From: Bacteroidales bacterium UBA1217
GTDB taxonomy: Bacteria; Bacteroidota; Bacteroidia; Bacteroidales; P3
Length of the DNA: 27,586 bases
NCBI GenBank assembly: GCA_002309335.1
Contig: DBXH01000038.1
Span: forward strand, 2,194 to 29,779
Reading direction: 5' to 3'
Shown: in pieces, positions 8,674-17,768 of the stretch
Layout of the letters: every line of letters begins with the position of its first letter
Position numbering within the stretch: the stretch's first letter is position 1
Made by a program: the position numbers and the translations under genes
Notes under the pieces: generated by a model
Databases searched by the model: none
What the model was told of the DNA's origin: nothing
What the model saw: the letters and a program-made list of their open reading frames with translations, nothing else

Positions 8674-9075
8674 ATGGACTTCTGGGATATCATCATAACA
8701 ATAGCTATACTGGGTGTAGGCAGTCTTCTTACCGGCGGCAAAAAAGGTAAGAAGGCTGCTCCGCAGCAGTCTGCATCACCCCGTCCGGCGGCAAATCCAC
8801 ATCCGTTCCAGAGTATTTTTGAGACGGAAGAGGATTCGGTTTATGATGAAGAATGGAGTTCGGACGACGTCGAGGAGTTTGTAGAAGATAAGCCTGCAGA
8901 GGATACGTACTTTACCTACGAGAATCCGCGTGAATGGTCAGAGGTTCGAACAGAACAGCTGGAGCCTGTCCGTATTCAGAATGACACAGCAGAGCATCCT
9001 AGAGTGTTGGGTGAGGAGTTTGACTTAAGGAAGGCGTTTATCTATCAAACGATAATGGAACGGGTTGAATGCTGA
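8674..9075 (+). CDS. Small membrane-anchored acidic protein of unknown function
   Basis: A 133-aa protein with an N-terminal hydrophobic segment (FWDIIITIAILGVGSLL), a short basic patch (GGKKGKKA), a long disordered acidic stretch (many Asp/Glu between about 48 and 90), and a conserved-looking C-terminal tail, EFDLRKAFIYQTIMERVE. The layout suggests an inner-membrane anchor with a charged cytoplasmic arm ending in a short helical peptide. I do not recognise the family with confidence, although short Bacteroidota proteins with a similar FDLRKA-type end exist. Its start, 24 nt after secDF, suggests co-transcription. Confidence 0.7.
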   Translation: MDFWDIIITIAILGVGSLLTGGKKGKKAAPQQSASPRPAANPHPFQSIFETEEDSVYDEEWSSDDVEEFVEDKPAEDTYFTYENPREWSEVRTEQLEPVRIQNDTAEHPRVLGEEFDLRKAFIYQTIMERVEC

Positions 9076-9146
9076 AAGGTATTCAATTTGATGCTGAAAA
9101 ATAATGAAATAAAATAAATAATTAACTCTCTACAAAAACAACAAGT

Positions 9147-12100
9147 ATGTTTAGAAAGGTACTATTAACGATCGGGCTGCTATTAGCTGCACAGGTGGTT
9201 GCTTTTGCACAAGGTACAATGAAAGGTACCATCACCGATGAGAAAACCGGTGAGCCTCTTATGAGTGCAAACGTCGTTGCCAAGCAGGGCGGCCAAATTA
9301 TGGGTGGTGCCCGTACAGACTTTGATGGTAATTACACCATCAAGGGTCTGCAAGTAGGAAAGTACGAGATCGAGGTCTCGTATATGGGCTACGCCACCGT
9401 AAAGACAGAAATCAACGTTAAGGCTTCAGGCTACACCGTTTACAACGAGAAGTTGTCTAAGGCTGGTAAACAGTTGGAAACGGTTGTGGTTAAGGCCCAA
9501 AAGGTTCCTGTCATTGAGATTGGTACACCAGAGACTGGTGCACGTATTTCGGCTGACGATATTGCCAAGATGCCGACCAACTCGGTTGAGGGTATCGTCG
9601 CTGCTGTTGCCGGCGTCGGTTATAACGATGGTGGAACAGGTACGGCACGTGGTGAGGAAGGTATGGTAACCCAGGTGGGTAATGTCCGTACTCGTACAGG
9701 TGTCAATGTACCCAAGGAAGCTATCGCCGAAATTCAGGTTGTGCTTGGTGGTACACCTGCTAACATCGGTGAGGCTATCGGTGGTACTCAGATTATTACT
9801 TTAAAACCGCCTTCGTCAAAAATGATGGGTATGGTTAAGTATGAAACTTATCTGGACTATCGTTTATGGAACAGCCTGGTTGTATGGCTCACAGGTCCTG
9901 TGGCAAAGACATCTCTCAAGGATGATCAGGGCAACAAGACAGGTGAACGTACATTCCTTGGTTTCCGTTTCACGGGTACCGGTACCTATTCGAAATTTGC
10001 TTATTATCGTGCTAAGGACCGCCGCTATCAGGTTGTCAATGATGAGAAGGTGATGGAGATAGAAAACCAGCCTATCATTTTTGACCCTGTAGAGCATACA
10101 GTCAACTATGCCGCTGAGTATCTGCGTGCTGGTGACTTCGTTACAATCAAGCGCCCCAATGCCAACAACTATTATGCCAGCAAAGACCGTCAGGCCGATT
10201 TTGGTAGCTACAGCATTGCTTTGCAGGGAGCTCTTGATTTTCGCTTTACGGAGTTGACATCGTTGGTACTTACCGGAGAATACGACTATAGTTATGGTCC
10301 CAACACCAGCTTGGGTTATTTCCCGTTGAACCTGCACAATGCAGCCAATGGTGTGAGCAAGGTTCACAACTTCTCGATAACCGCTGACTTCACTCAGCGT
10401 TTCAAGGATCCCGAGCCTGTTTCCGACCCGAGCAATCCTGATGCAAAAGTGGAACCCGCAGTATCGAAGGTTATGTATAACATCACTGCGATGTACAACC
10501 GCTATACCACGGCAGCATACAATGAGCAGTTCGGCAAAGACCTTTTCAAATATGGTCACATAGGTACATTCGAAAGGACTCAGACCCCTTCGTACGAAAT
10601 CCGTTCGGACTACAATTACCACGGTACAACGCAGACCGCTCATATCCAGAACAGCTGGATTGAGAATTCGCGTTTTGTGGCTCCCTCGGAGTATAACCCA
10701 ATTCTGTCGAACTATACCTCGCAGCTTTTCAATATTCCGATGCTTGTTCCTTATTTGACTACTTTTGACGGTATTCGCAGTTTTAATGGATTGGTGAATG
10801 GTACGACCCTTCCCACCGTTTATGGTCAGTTCTATAATGTGGGTGTCCAAAACAGTTCTTATTCGAAGAGTGAATACAATTATTATTATGTGTCAGCAAA
10901 AGCTGCTGCAACCGTCAAGGGTCATGACTTGGAAATCGGTTTCAACTACGACCAATACACTCACGCATCATACGGTATTTCCGCATACTCGCTGTGGACA
11001 TTGATGCGTCAGTCGGCAAATGCCCATATCTCGCAGTTGGATTTCAACAATCCCATCGAACACTTTGTTGACGGCGACCTATATGTTGACTATAACCGTT
11101 TGAACGGTGGCGGTCAGACTTGCTTTGACGAGTCTTTGCGTAGAGCATTGGGTCTTGATGTCAACGGTACCGACTGGCTTGACATCGACCGCTATTCGCC
11201 GGACGACTACAACAACTTTGGCGGTATCAATATGTTCTCAGCAAACGAGCTGTTCAACAGCGGTAACCAGTTGGTCAGCTACTATGGCTATGACCACACT
11301 GGTGAAAAGTACAGTGCAAGAACCTGGAGTCTCGACGATTTCTTTGACCCTGTAAGCCGTGGACACAAGAATTTCCAGTATCTGCCTGCTTTCTCACCGA
11401 TATATGCAGCTGGTTATATTATGGATAAATTCTATTTCCAAGACCTTATATTTAACGTCGGTGTCCGTGTAGACTACTACGATGGAAACCAGATGGTGCT
11501 TAAGGATCCTTACCTGCTTTATGAATCTTACACCGTCGCCGACTTGAATAACGGCAAAGCAGCCTTCAATACAGGTCTGGCAGGAAATGCATTCCCCACT
11601 GGTGCAAAAGACGACTGGGTAGTGTATGTTGACGATGCAAATTCGACAACTCCCACCATTCGCGGTTATCGTGAAGGAAGTATCTGGTACAATGCTGACG
11701 GTGTGCAGGTGACTTCGCCTAATGTAATTGCCGGTGAGTCAGGTAAACCTACTCCTTATCGTACAACCGGTGAGGGTGGTGGTCAGCAGATTGCTACCAT
11801 CGGTAACGGTAGTGGCAACCGTATTTCGGCCAACGCTTTCAAGGATTATGATCCTCAGATTGTTGTAATGCCGCGTATCGCTTTCTCGTTCCCGGTTAAC
11901 GATATGTCGCAGTTCAAAGCCAACTATGACATTATCGCACGTCGTCCTTCTTCGGGATGGCAGGCTGACTATTTCAGCTATCTATATATGACCCAGGCTA
12001 ACGGTTACATCAACAACCCCAACCTGAAACCTGAGCGTATCACCAACTATGAGTTGGGCTTCCAGCAGGCACTTAACAAGGAGAAGACTGCTGCTCTCAG

Positions 12101-12938
12101 TATCTCGGCTTACTACAAGGAGACTCGTGACCTGATCCAGGTTGTCCAGTATGCCGGTGCTGACCCGAATGCAAACTACTATTCTTATGACAACATCGAC
12201 TTCAAAACCATTAAGGGTTTCTCACTGTCGTTTGATATGCGTCAGAGCAACAATGTTCGTATCAATGCCAACTACACCTTGCAGTATGCAGAGGGTACGG
12301 GTCTGACTTCAACTACGATGTCTGAACTTATCAAGGAAGGTTATACGACTCTTAAGATGCTCAACCCCATTGCTGATGACCGTCGTCATGAGTTCAAAGC
12401 CAATGTTGACTATCGCCTTGGTAAGGGTGAAGGATTCTCATTTGCACGTACCGTTAAGGATGAGAACGGCAATCCTCGCAAGAAGGATATCTATCCTCTC
12501 CAGAACTTCGGTGTGAACTTTATCGCAGTTGCTCAGTCGGGTCGTCCTTACACCAGACAGTTCAGCAACACCCAACGTACTATTGTTGGTAGCTATCGTG
12601 GCGCTCGTCTGCCTTGGGCATTCTATTTCGATGTTGTTGTTGATAAGACTTGGCCTATTGAAATCAAACGCGAAGGTAAAAAGCCTCACCAGACGATGTT
12701 TAATGCCGCAGTTACAGTCAAGAATATTTTCGATATCAGAAATGTTACCGGCGTGTTCAATGTCACGGGTAACCCGTCGGACGATGGTTATCTGACCGAC
12801 CCCGAAACGCAGTCGACTATCAACGCTTATCTTGATCCTCAGTCGTACCGCGACATCTACAGTATTATGCTCAGCAATAGTTACTGGAATTGGTCTAGTC
12901 CCAGAACTATTCGTGTAACGTTGACTTACCAATTCTAA
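9147..12938 (+). CDS. TonB-dependent-receptor-like outer-membrane protein with N-terminal carboxypeptidase-regulatory domain
   Basis: A 1263-aa protein with a signal peptide ending VVAFAQ (about 1-22). A carboxypeptidase-regulatory-like domain (about 24-105, GTITDEKTGEPLMSANV...FDGNYTIKGLQVGKYEIEVSYMGY) is followed by a TonB-box-like LETVVVKA near residue 110 and a plug (about 125-225). A very large beta-barrel ends in RVTLTYQF, a C-terminal aromatic signal for barrel assembly. The plug reads GNVRTRTGVNVPKEAIAEIQVVLGGTPANIGEAIGG, which is not the SusC pattern. No SusD gene follows, so a glycan importer is unlikely. The next two genes (a huge exported protein and a PorV/PorQ-like barrel) follow within 30 nt each, suggesting a joint surface or secretion role. 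Confidence 0.88.
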   Translation: MFRKVLLTIGLLLAAQVVAFAQGTMKGTITDEKTGEPLMSANVVAKQGGQIMGGARTDFDGNYTIKGLQVGKYEIEVSYMGYATVKTEINVKASGYTVYNEKLSKAGKQLETVVVKAQKVPVIEIGTPETGARISADDIAKMPTNSVEGIVAAVAGVGYNDGGTGTARGEEGMVTQVGNVRTRTGVNVPKEAIAEIQVVLGGTPANIGEAIGGTQIITLKPPSSKMMGMVKYETYLDYRLWNSLVVWLTGPVAKTSLKDDQGNKTGERTFLGFRFTGTGTYSKFAYYRAKDRRYQVVNDEKVMEIENQPIIFDPVEHTVNYAAEYLRAGDFVTIKRPNANNYYASKDRQADFGSYSIALQGALDFRFTELTSLVLTGEYDYSYGPNTSLGYFPLNLHNAANGVSKVHNFSITADFTQRFKDPEPVSDPSNPDAKVEPAVSKVMYNITAMYNRYTTAAYNEQFGKDLFKYGHIGTFERTQTPSYEIRSDYNYHGTTQTAHIQNSWIENSRFVAPSEYNPILSNYTSQLFNIPMLVPYLTTFDGIRSFNGLVNGTTLPTVYGQFYNVGVQNSSYSKSEYNYYYVSAKAAATVKGHDLEIGFNYDQYTHASYGISAYSLWTLMRQSANAHISQLDFNNPIEHFVDGDLYVDYNRLNGGGQTCFDESLRRALGLDVNGTDWLDIDRYSPDDYNNFGGINMFSANELFNSGNQLVSYYGYDHTGEKYSARTWSLDDFFDPVSRGHKNFQYLPAFSPIYAAGYIMDKFYFQDLIFNVGVRVDYYDGNQMVLKDPYLLYESYTVADLNNGKAAFNTGLAGNAFPTGAKDDWVVYVDDANSTTPTIRGYREGSIWYNADGVQVTSPNVIAGESGKPTPYRTTGEGGGQQIATIGNGSGNRISANAFKDYDPQIVVMPRIAFSFPVNDMSQFKANYDIIARRPSSGWQADYFSYLYMTQANGYINNPNLKPERITNYELGFQQALNKEKTAALSISAYYKETRDLIQVVQYAGADPNANYYSYDNIDFKTIKGFSLSFDMRQSNNVRINANYTLQYAEGTGLTSTTMSELIKEGYTTLKMLNPIADDRRHEFKANVDYRLGKGEGFSFARTVKDENGNPRKKDIYPLQNFGVNFIAVAQSGRPYTRQFSNTQRTIVGSYRGARLPWAFYFDVVVDKTWPIEIKREGKKPHQTMFNAAVTVKNIFDIRNVTGVFNVTGNPSDDGYLTDPETQSTINAYLDPQSYRDIYSIMLSNSYWNWSSPRTIRVTLTYQF

Positions 12939-12968
12939 AACAATTCTAACGCGAAAAATTATTAAGAG

Positions 12969-15900
12969 ATGAAAAATATATTTATTAAAACAGTCTTATT
13001 GGCTTTCTTGTTCTCATCGACGGTGGGAACAGCCGTGGCTCGTGAATGCACAACCTGCAGGAAAAAGAGCACGACAAAGACTGCTATGCAGTCGAAGGCC
13101 GCTGTGTGTAAAAGAGCACAGAGTACCGCTGAGCTGAACATTAATAACGTTCGCGCGTTGATTAATGGTTATGGTAATATGTGGTATGACGGCAGTATTA
13201 CGCAGTACCATATTCCTAAGGATGGTACATCAACGCCTCTTTATTGTGCCGCATTGTGGATTGGTGGTACTGATGTCAATGACCAGTTGCGTCTTGCTGC
13301 TCTCCGTTTCGGTTCTGAGGGTGATGATTATTGGCCGGGTCCTCTTACTATTGACGGAACAGCCGATGTCAGTATTGAGGTCTGCAACTACTATGACCGT
13401 CACTACAAAATCACTCAAGCCGAGGTTCAGGCATTTATGCAAATGTTTGATTACACATCGAATCCTCCTGTAGCCAATGATAAATACGACGAAGGTGCCA
13501 TCGCACAGGTTATAAAGGAATGGCCTGCTCATGGCAATTTTGCAAACCAGTCGTACTATCTGGCTCCGTTCTTCGATGCTGACGGTGATGGTGAATATCA
13601 TTACCAGAATGGTGACTATCCGTATTATGATTTCGACAACGCCCTTTGTCCGCGTACCTTGAAAGCCAACCTTGCTCCGGGTGAGAACTACAAACCTTTC
13701 CCGACAATGGAAGACTCTCTCGGCATTGTTAAAGGTGGTCTGCTTAGCGACCAGGTGTTGAAAGGCGACCAGACAATCTGGTGGGTTTTCAATGATATGG
13801 GTAACACCCACACCGAGTCAGGTGGACAGCCTATCGGTCTTGAAATCCGTGCACAGGCTTTCGCATTCTCGACGAATGACGAGATCAACAATATGACATT
13901 CTATACGTATGAGATCATCAACCGTTCGACCTATGAATTGCGTAACACCTATTTCAGCCAGTGGGTTGACCCGGATTTGGGTTATGGTTATGACGACTTT
14001 ATCGGATGCGATGTTAAGCGTGGTCTTGGCTATTGCTACAATGGTAAGGATGTTGATGGTCCTGGAACGGGTTCTTATAGCGGAATACCGCCTGCAGTAG
14101 GTATCGACTTCTTCCAGGGGCCGTATATGGATCCTGATGGCCGTGATAATCCCAAGATTGATATCGCAAAAATCAGAAGCAATACAAGCCATCCGTTCTA
14201 TAACAAGTTGCAAGACTATCGTCTGCCGAACGGCACTTATGACACAATCCGTCTGTCGGACGATGCAGACCTTTTCTACCCTGATGGTTGGTATTTCCAG
14301 CAGAATGACTCTGTAGGAAACTGCGCCATCAATGGTGTGAACTTTGGTAACAACATCATCGATGATGAGCGTTTTGGTATGCGCCGCTTTGTGTATTATG
14401 AGAACGGTTCAAACAGTGTAAATGGTGAGCCTACAAAAGCTACTGACTATTACAACTATTTGCAAGGTTACTGGAAGAACGGCTCGCATATGAAATATGG
14501 TGGTAACGCTATTGCAACCGGTGTTTCCGACCTCAACTGCGATTTTATGTTCCCGGATGACAGCGACCCGCTCCACTGGGGTACCAATGGTGTTGTTCCT
14601 GATGACGAGTTCCACCCCAATGATTGGACTGAGGTGACTTCGGGTGACAACGTAACTCCCGGTGACCGTCGTTTTATGCAGTCGGCTGGTCCTTTCACCT
14701 TGAAACCTGGTGCTGTTAACTACATTACTGTTGGTATTCCTTTTGCACAGGCTTCTTCGGGTAACAGATGGACTTCGGTTACGCTCCTTCGAGAAATCGA
14801 TGACGTATGCCAAGCCCTGTTCGAGAACTGCTTCAAGGTTCTTGACGGTCCTGACGCTCCTACACTGATTGTTCAGGAAATGAGCAATGAGGTGTTACTC
14901 TATATCACATACGAGAACCCCGCTTCAAACAACTATGGTGAGTCTTATGACGAAGAGGATGCTTCTATTTTGAAATCATATCCTGCAGCATCGCGTCGTT
15001 ACAGATTCGAAGGTTATCAGATCTATCAGCTTGTCAATTCAGAGGCTTCTATTACTGATATTGGAAATGAGACAAAAGCACGTTTGGTTTATCAGTGTGA
15101 TATCGAGAACTATTATGATGATACTGCTGCTAATCCGACACTTCCTATCGCAAAATTGGTTAACTATACTTCCAACTCTTCCACCGGTCTTTTGACAGGT
15201 AAGATTATGGTTGATGGCGCCAATGCCGGTATCAAGCATGTTGTAAGAGTCACTACCGACCTCTTTGCAAGTGGAACAAGCACCAATCTGGTTAACAATA
15301 AAGAATACTATTATATCTGTGTTGCTTATGCTCACAACCGTTTCAAAGAGTATTCTCAGTCGGATCCTACCAAGCTTGATGGTCAGAAAGAGCCTTATCT
15401 TGCCGGCCGTAAGAATGAGTGGGGTGGTACTATTACCCCTGTGACAGCAAAACCGCACAATCCTTCTTCGGAGAATGGTGGTACTATTGTTCAGGCTACC
15501 TATGGTATGTGCCCCAACATCACAAGAATTGAAGGCTATGGCAATGGTGGCAACATTCTGAAACTTACGGAAGAGTCCATTACAGAGCTTATGGGTGCTC
15601 CCGGTGTTCCCGGCAAGGGTCCTGGTACAATGCGTGAATCAACAACAGCAGGTACTTACTCAGCACGTATGATCGACCCGTGTATCATTCCTCATCCTCG
15701 TTATGAGCAGAATGCAGGTCCTGTTAACGTTCGTATTGTCGACCCGTTGAATGTTAAGGAAGGTCAATTCTATATTCAGTTCACAGGCGTTGACGATTCT
15801 GCAAAATGGGTTATCTCGAAAGTTGACGGAACTCCGCTTTATGATAATGTTTATACTGATACTGCTGACTTTGTGATTAGCCGTTTCAATGAACAGCTGT

Positions 15901-17738
15901 TCCTTGATCTGGGTATTGCTGTTGCTATCACCAACCCCAAACCTATAGCAACAGATCTTCAGGTTAATGCAAGTAATGTACTGGGTGGCTTGATCAATGA
16001 CGGTACAATACTTTCGTCAACAATGTCATTTGCCGACAACAATCACCAGTGGTTGAGTGCAATCCCCGATAATGACAACTATCCGATTTATAACTGGATT
16101 CGTAGTGGTTCGCAGTTCGCTGCAAACAATGTCACCACGTTTACCAGTGGTTCGGGAGCATTCACAGGCAATGAACCTTATCTTGATGATGACTATTACA
16201 AGGAAGATGTTGACCCGAATACACAGCGTATCAATACAATGGCTGTAGACAAGTATCAGTCTTTCGAAAAGGTACTTTCTGGTTCGTGGGCTCCTTATGG
16301 TTTGACTTCGACTCGCGAATACCATCCTGCATTCTCGTTCCGCTACTATATGGCAGAGCAGTATGTGTTGGATTCAATTCACAACCAAAATAGTTCGTTC
16401 AACAAGAATTATTATGAGAACGTACGCAACACTTTGGCATATAGCAGAAACAAATCACTTATGTTCAACGACTTCTCGAAATTGCCGAGTGTACGTATAG
16501 TTTTCACTTCGGATACAAGTAAATGGACTCGTTGTCCGGTGCTTGAGATGTGCGATGACTATACTCAATCGGAGGGCAATGCACGCCGTTTCCAGTTGCG
16601 TAAGCATGCATCCATCGACAAGAACGGCGACACCGCTACAGTCTCTGGTGCTTCCACCGATCCAGGCAGTCCCAACTATATCTCTGATCGCGGTATGGGT
16701 TGGTTCCCGGGCTATGTAATCAATATGACCACAGGAGAGCGCCTCAACGTTATGTATGGTGAGGATTCGCGCTACGCCCAGTTCAACGGTCGCGATATGA
16801 TGTGGAACCCTGTAAGCACAGTAACGGTAGGTACGTCCAACTACATTATGGGTGGTCGTCACTACATCTATATTATGAATGCTATCTCTCAGGACTTCCC
16901 ATACTATCACGTTGAGCGCGATAATTATATGCCTTACACATACGCTGCACCTTCATACGATGCAGGTGTTTGGGCAATGAAGATGCTTGGTTCGTTAGAC
17001 CACATCTTGAAGTGCCCGTACGCTAACACACCCGCTAATGCTGATAAGATCACGAATTACTATAAAGAGTTCAACCAAGGTCTTCTCAAACACGAAGGTT
17101 CCAAGTATGTCGTGCCTATCCGCGACTCTTCAGCTTTCTTGTTCTCGACAGTTTCGTGGGTCAATATGCCTATCGTGAACGAGAACATCGACAATCCTAA
17201 GGATATCCCGTGCGATGTAACCATTGAACTTAATGTGAACAATCGTTACGGTAAATACCTTGGTGACAATGGTACCAAACCTGAAAATGCCGGCCTCACT
17301 ACGGTCAACGATAACAATCCTATGTATATGTTCGAGCTTACGCCCGACATTGTAACTCTTACCAATGTCGCAACCAAAGCCGATGCTCGTCAGAGTTACA
17401 AGGATTCTATTATGGAAGCCATAAACGTTGTACCTAACCCCTATTACAGTTATTCTACTTATGAAACAGCAAGCCAGTTGGAGACCAAGGTTCGTTTCAT
17501 CAATGTACCGGGCAACACAACAATTACCATCTACACCATCGACGGTACTCTTGTCCGTACATTCCCGAACACACCTTCCAACACCACAACCTATGACTGG
17601 GATTTGCACAACCATAACGGTATTCCTATCGCTGGTGGTGTCTATCTGATTCATTTCAGCACTCCCGGTATCGGTGAGCGTGTGGTCAAATGGTTTGGCA
17701 CTATGCGTCCTGTTGATATGAGTGGTTTCCAGTTCTAA
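12969..17738 (+). CDS. Very large exported protein with a FlgD-like C-terminal domain, likely type IX cargo
   Basis: A 1589-aa protein with a signal peptide (to about residue 25, TAVARE). Its N-terminal region has ELNINNVRALINGYGNMWYD, CAALWIGGTDVNDQLRLAALRFG and DYWPGPL. An acidic calcium-binding-like loop (DADGDGEYHYQNGDYP, about 202-217) and WWVFNDMGNTHTESGGQPIG follow. I recall this combination in large Bacteroidota proteins annotated with type IX sorting domains. The C-terminus starts at VVPNPYYSYSTYE and continues as a FlgD-like Ig fold (TITIYTIDGTLVRTF, then GIPIAGGVYLIHF). It ends in ERVVKWFGTMRPVDMSGFQF rather than a plain type A tail. Its molecular function is unknown. It lies between the receptor-like gene and the PorV/PorQ-like gene. 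Confidence 0.8.
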   Translation: MKNIFIKTVLLAFLFSSTVGTAVARECTTCRKKSTTKTAMQSKAAVCKRAQSTAELNINNVRALINGYGNMWYDGSITQYHIPKDGTSTPLYCAALWIGGTDVNDQLRLAALRFGSEGDDYWPGPLTIDGTADVSIEVCNYYDRHYKITQAEVQAFMQMFDYTSNPPVANDKYDEGAIAQVIKEWPAHGNFANQSYYLAPFFDADGDGEYHYQNGDYPYYDFDNALCPRTLKANLAPGENYKPFPTMEDSLGIVKGGLLSDQVLKGDQTIWWVFNDMGNTHTESGGQPIGLEIRAQAFAFSTNDEINNMTFYTYEIINRSTYELRNTYFSQWVDPDLGYGYDDFIGCDVKRGLGYCYNGKDVDGPGTGSYSGIPPAVGIDFFQGPYMDPDGRDNPKIDIAKIRSNTSHPFYNKLQDYRLPNGTYDTIRLSDDADLFYPDGWYFQQNDSVGNCAINGVNFGNNIIDDERFGMRRFVYYENGSNSVNGEPTKATDYYNYLQGYWKNGSHMKYGGNAIATGVSDLNCDFMFPDDSDPLHWGTNGVVPDDEFHPNDWTEVTSGDNVTPGDRRFMQSAGPFTLKPGAVNYITVGIPFAQASSGNRWTSVTLLREIDDVCQALFENCFKVLDGPDAPTLIVQEMSNEVLLYITYENPASNNYGESYDEEDASILKSYPAASRRYRFEGYQIYQLVNSEASITDIGNETKARLVYQCDIENYYDDTAANPTLPIAKLVNYTSNSSTGLLTGKIMVDGANAGIKHVVRVTTDLFASGTSTNLVNNKEYYYICVAYAHNRFKEYSQSDPTKLDGQKEPYLAGRKNEWGGTITPVTAKPHNPSSENGGTIVQATYGMCPNITRIEGYGNGGNILKLTEESITELMGAPGVPGKGPGTMRESTTAGTYSARMIDPCIIPHPRYEQNAGPVNVRIVDPLNVKEGQFYIQFTGVDDSAKWVISKVDGTPLYDNVYTDTADFVISRFNEQLFLDLGIAVAITNPKPIATDLQVNASNVLGGLINDGTILSSTMSFADNNHQWLSAIPDNDNYPIYNWIRSGSQFAANNVTTFTSGSGAFTGNEPYLDDDYYKEDVDPNTQRINTMAVDKYQSFEKVLSGSWAPYGLTSTREYHPAFSFRYYMAEQYVLDSIHNQNSSFNKNYYENVRNTLAYSRNKSLMFNDFSKLPSVRIVFTSDTSKWTRCPVLEMCDDYTQSEGNARRFQLRKHASIDKNGDTATVSGASTDPGSPNYISDRGMGWFPGYVINMTTGERLNVMYGEDSRYAQFNGRDMMWNPVSTVTVGTSNYIMGGRHYIYIMNAISQDFPYYHVERDNYMPYTYAAPSYDAGVWAMKMLGSLDHILKCPYANTPANADKITNYYKEFNQGLLKHEGSKYVVPIRDSSAFLFSTVSWVNMPIVNENIDNPKDIPCDVTIELNVNNRYGKYLGDNGTKPENAGLTTVNDNNPMYMFELTPDIVTLTNVATKADARQSYKDSIMEAINVVPNPYYSYSTYETASQLETKVRFINVPGNTTITIYTIDGTLVRTFPNTPSNTTTYDWDLHNHNGIPIAGGVYLIHFSTPGIGERVVKWFGTMRPVDMSGFQF

Positions 17739-17768
17739 TTATCATCAATCTTAAAAATTTTGACAGAA

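Noticed and set aside
9080..9095. Possible promoter TCAATTTG before the receptor-like gene
   Set aside because: One mismatch in a conserved position of TAnnTTTG and no -33 element at the right distance. The gene may be read from the secDF promoter instead.
9147..17738. A SusC/SusD nutrient uptake pair
   Set aside because: The second protein lacks a lipoprotein signal and SusD features and is about three times too long. The receptor plug is not SusC-like.
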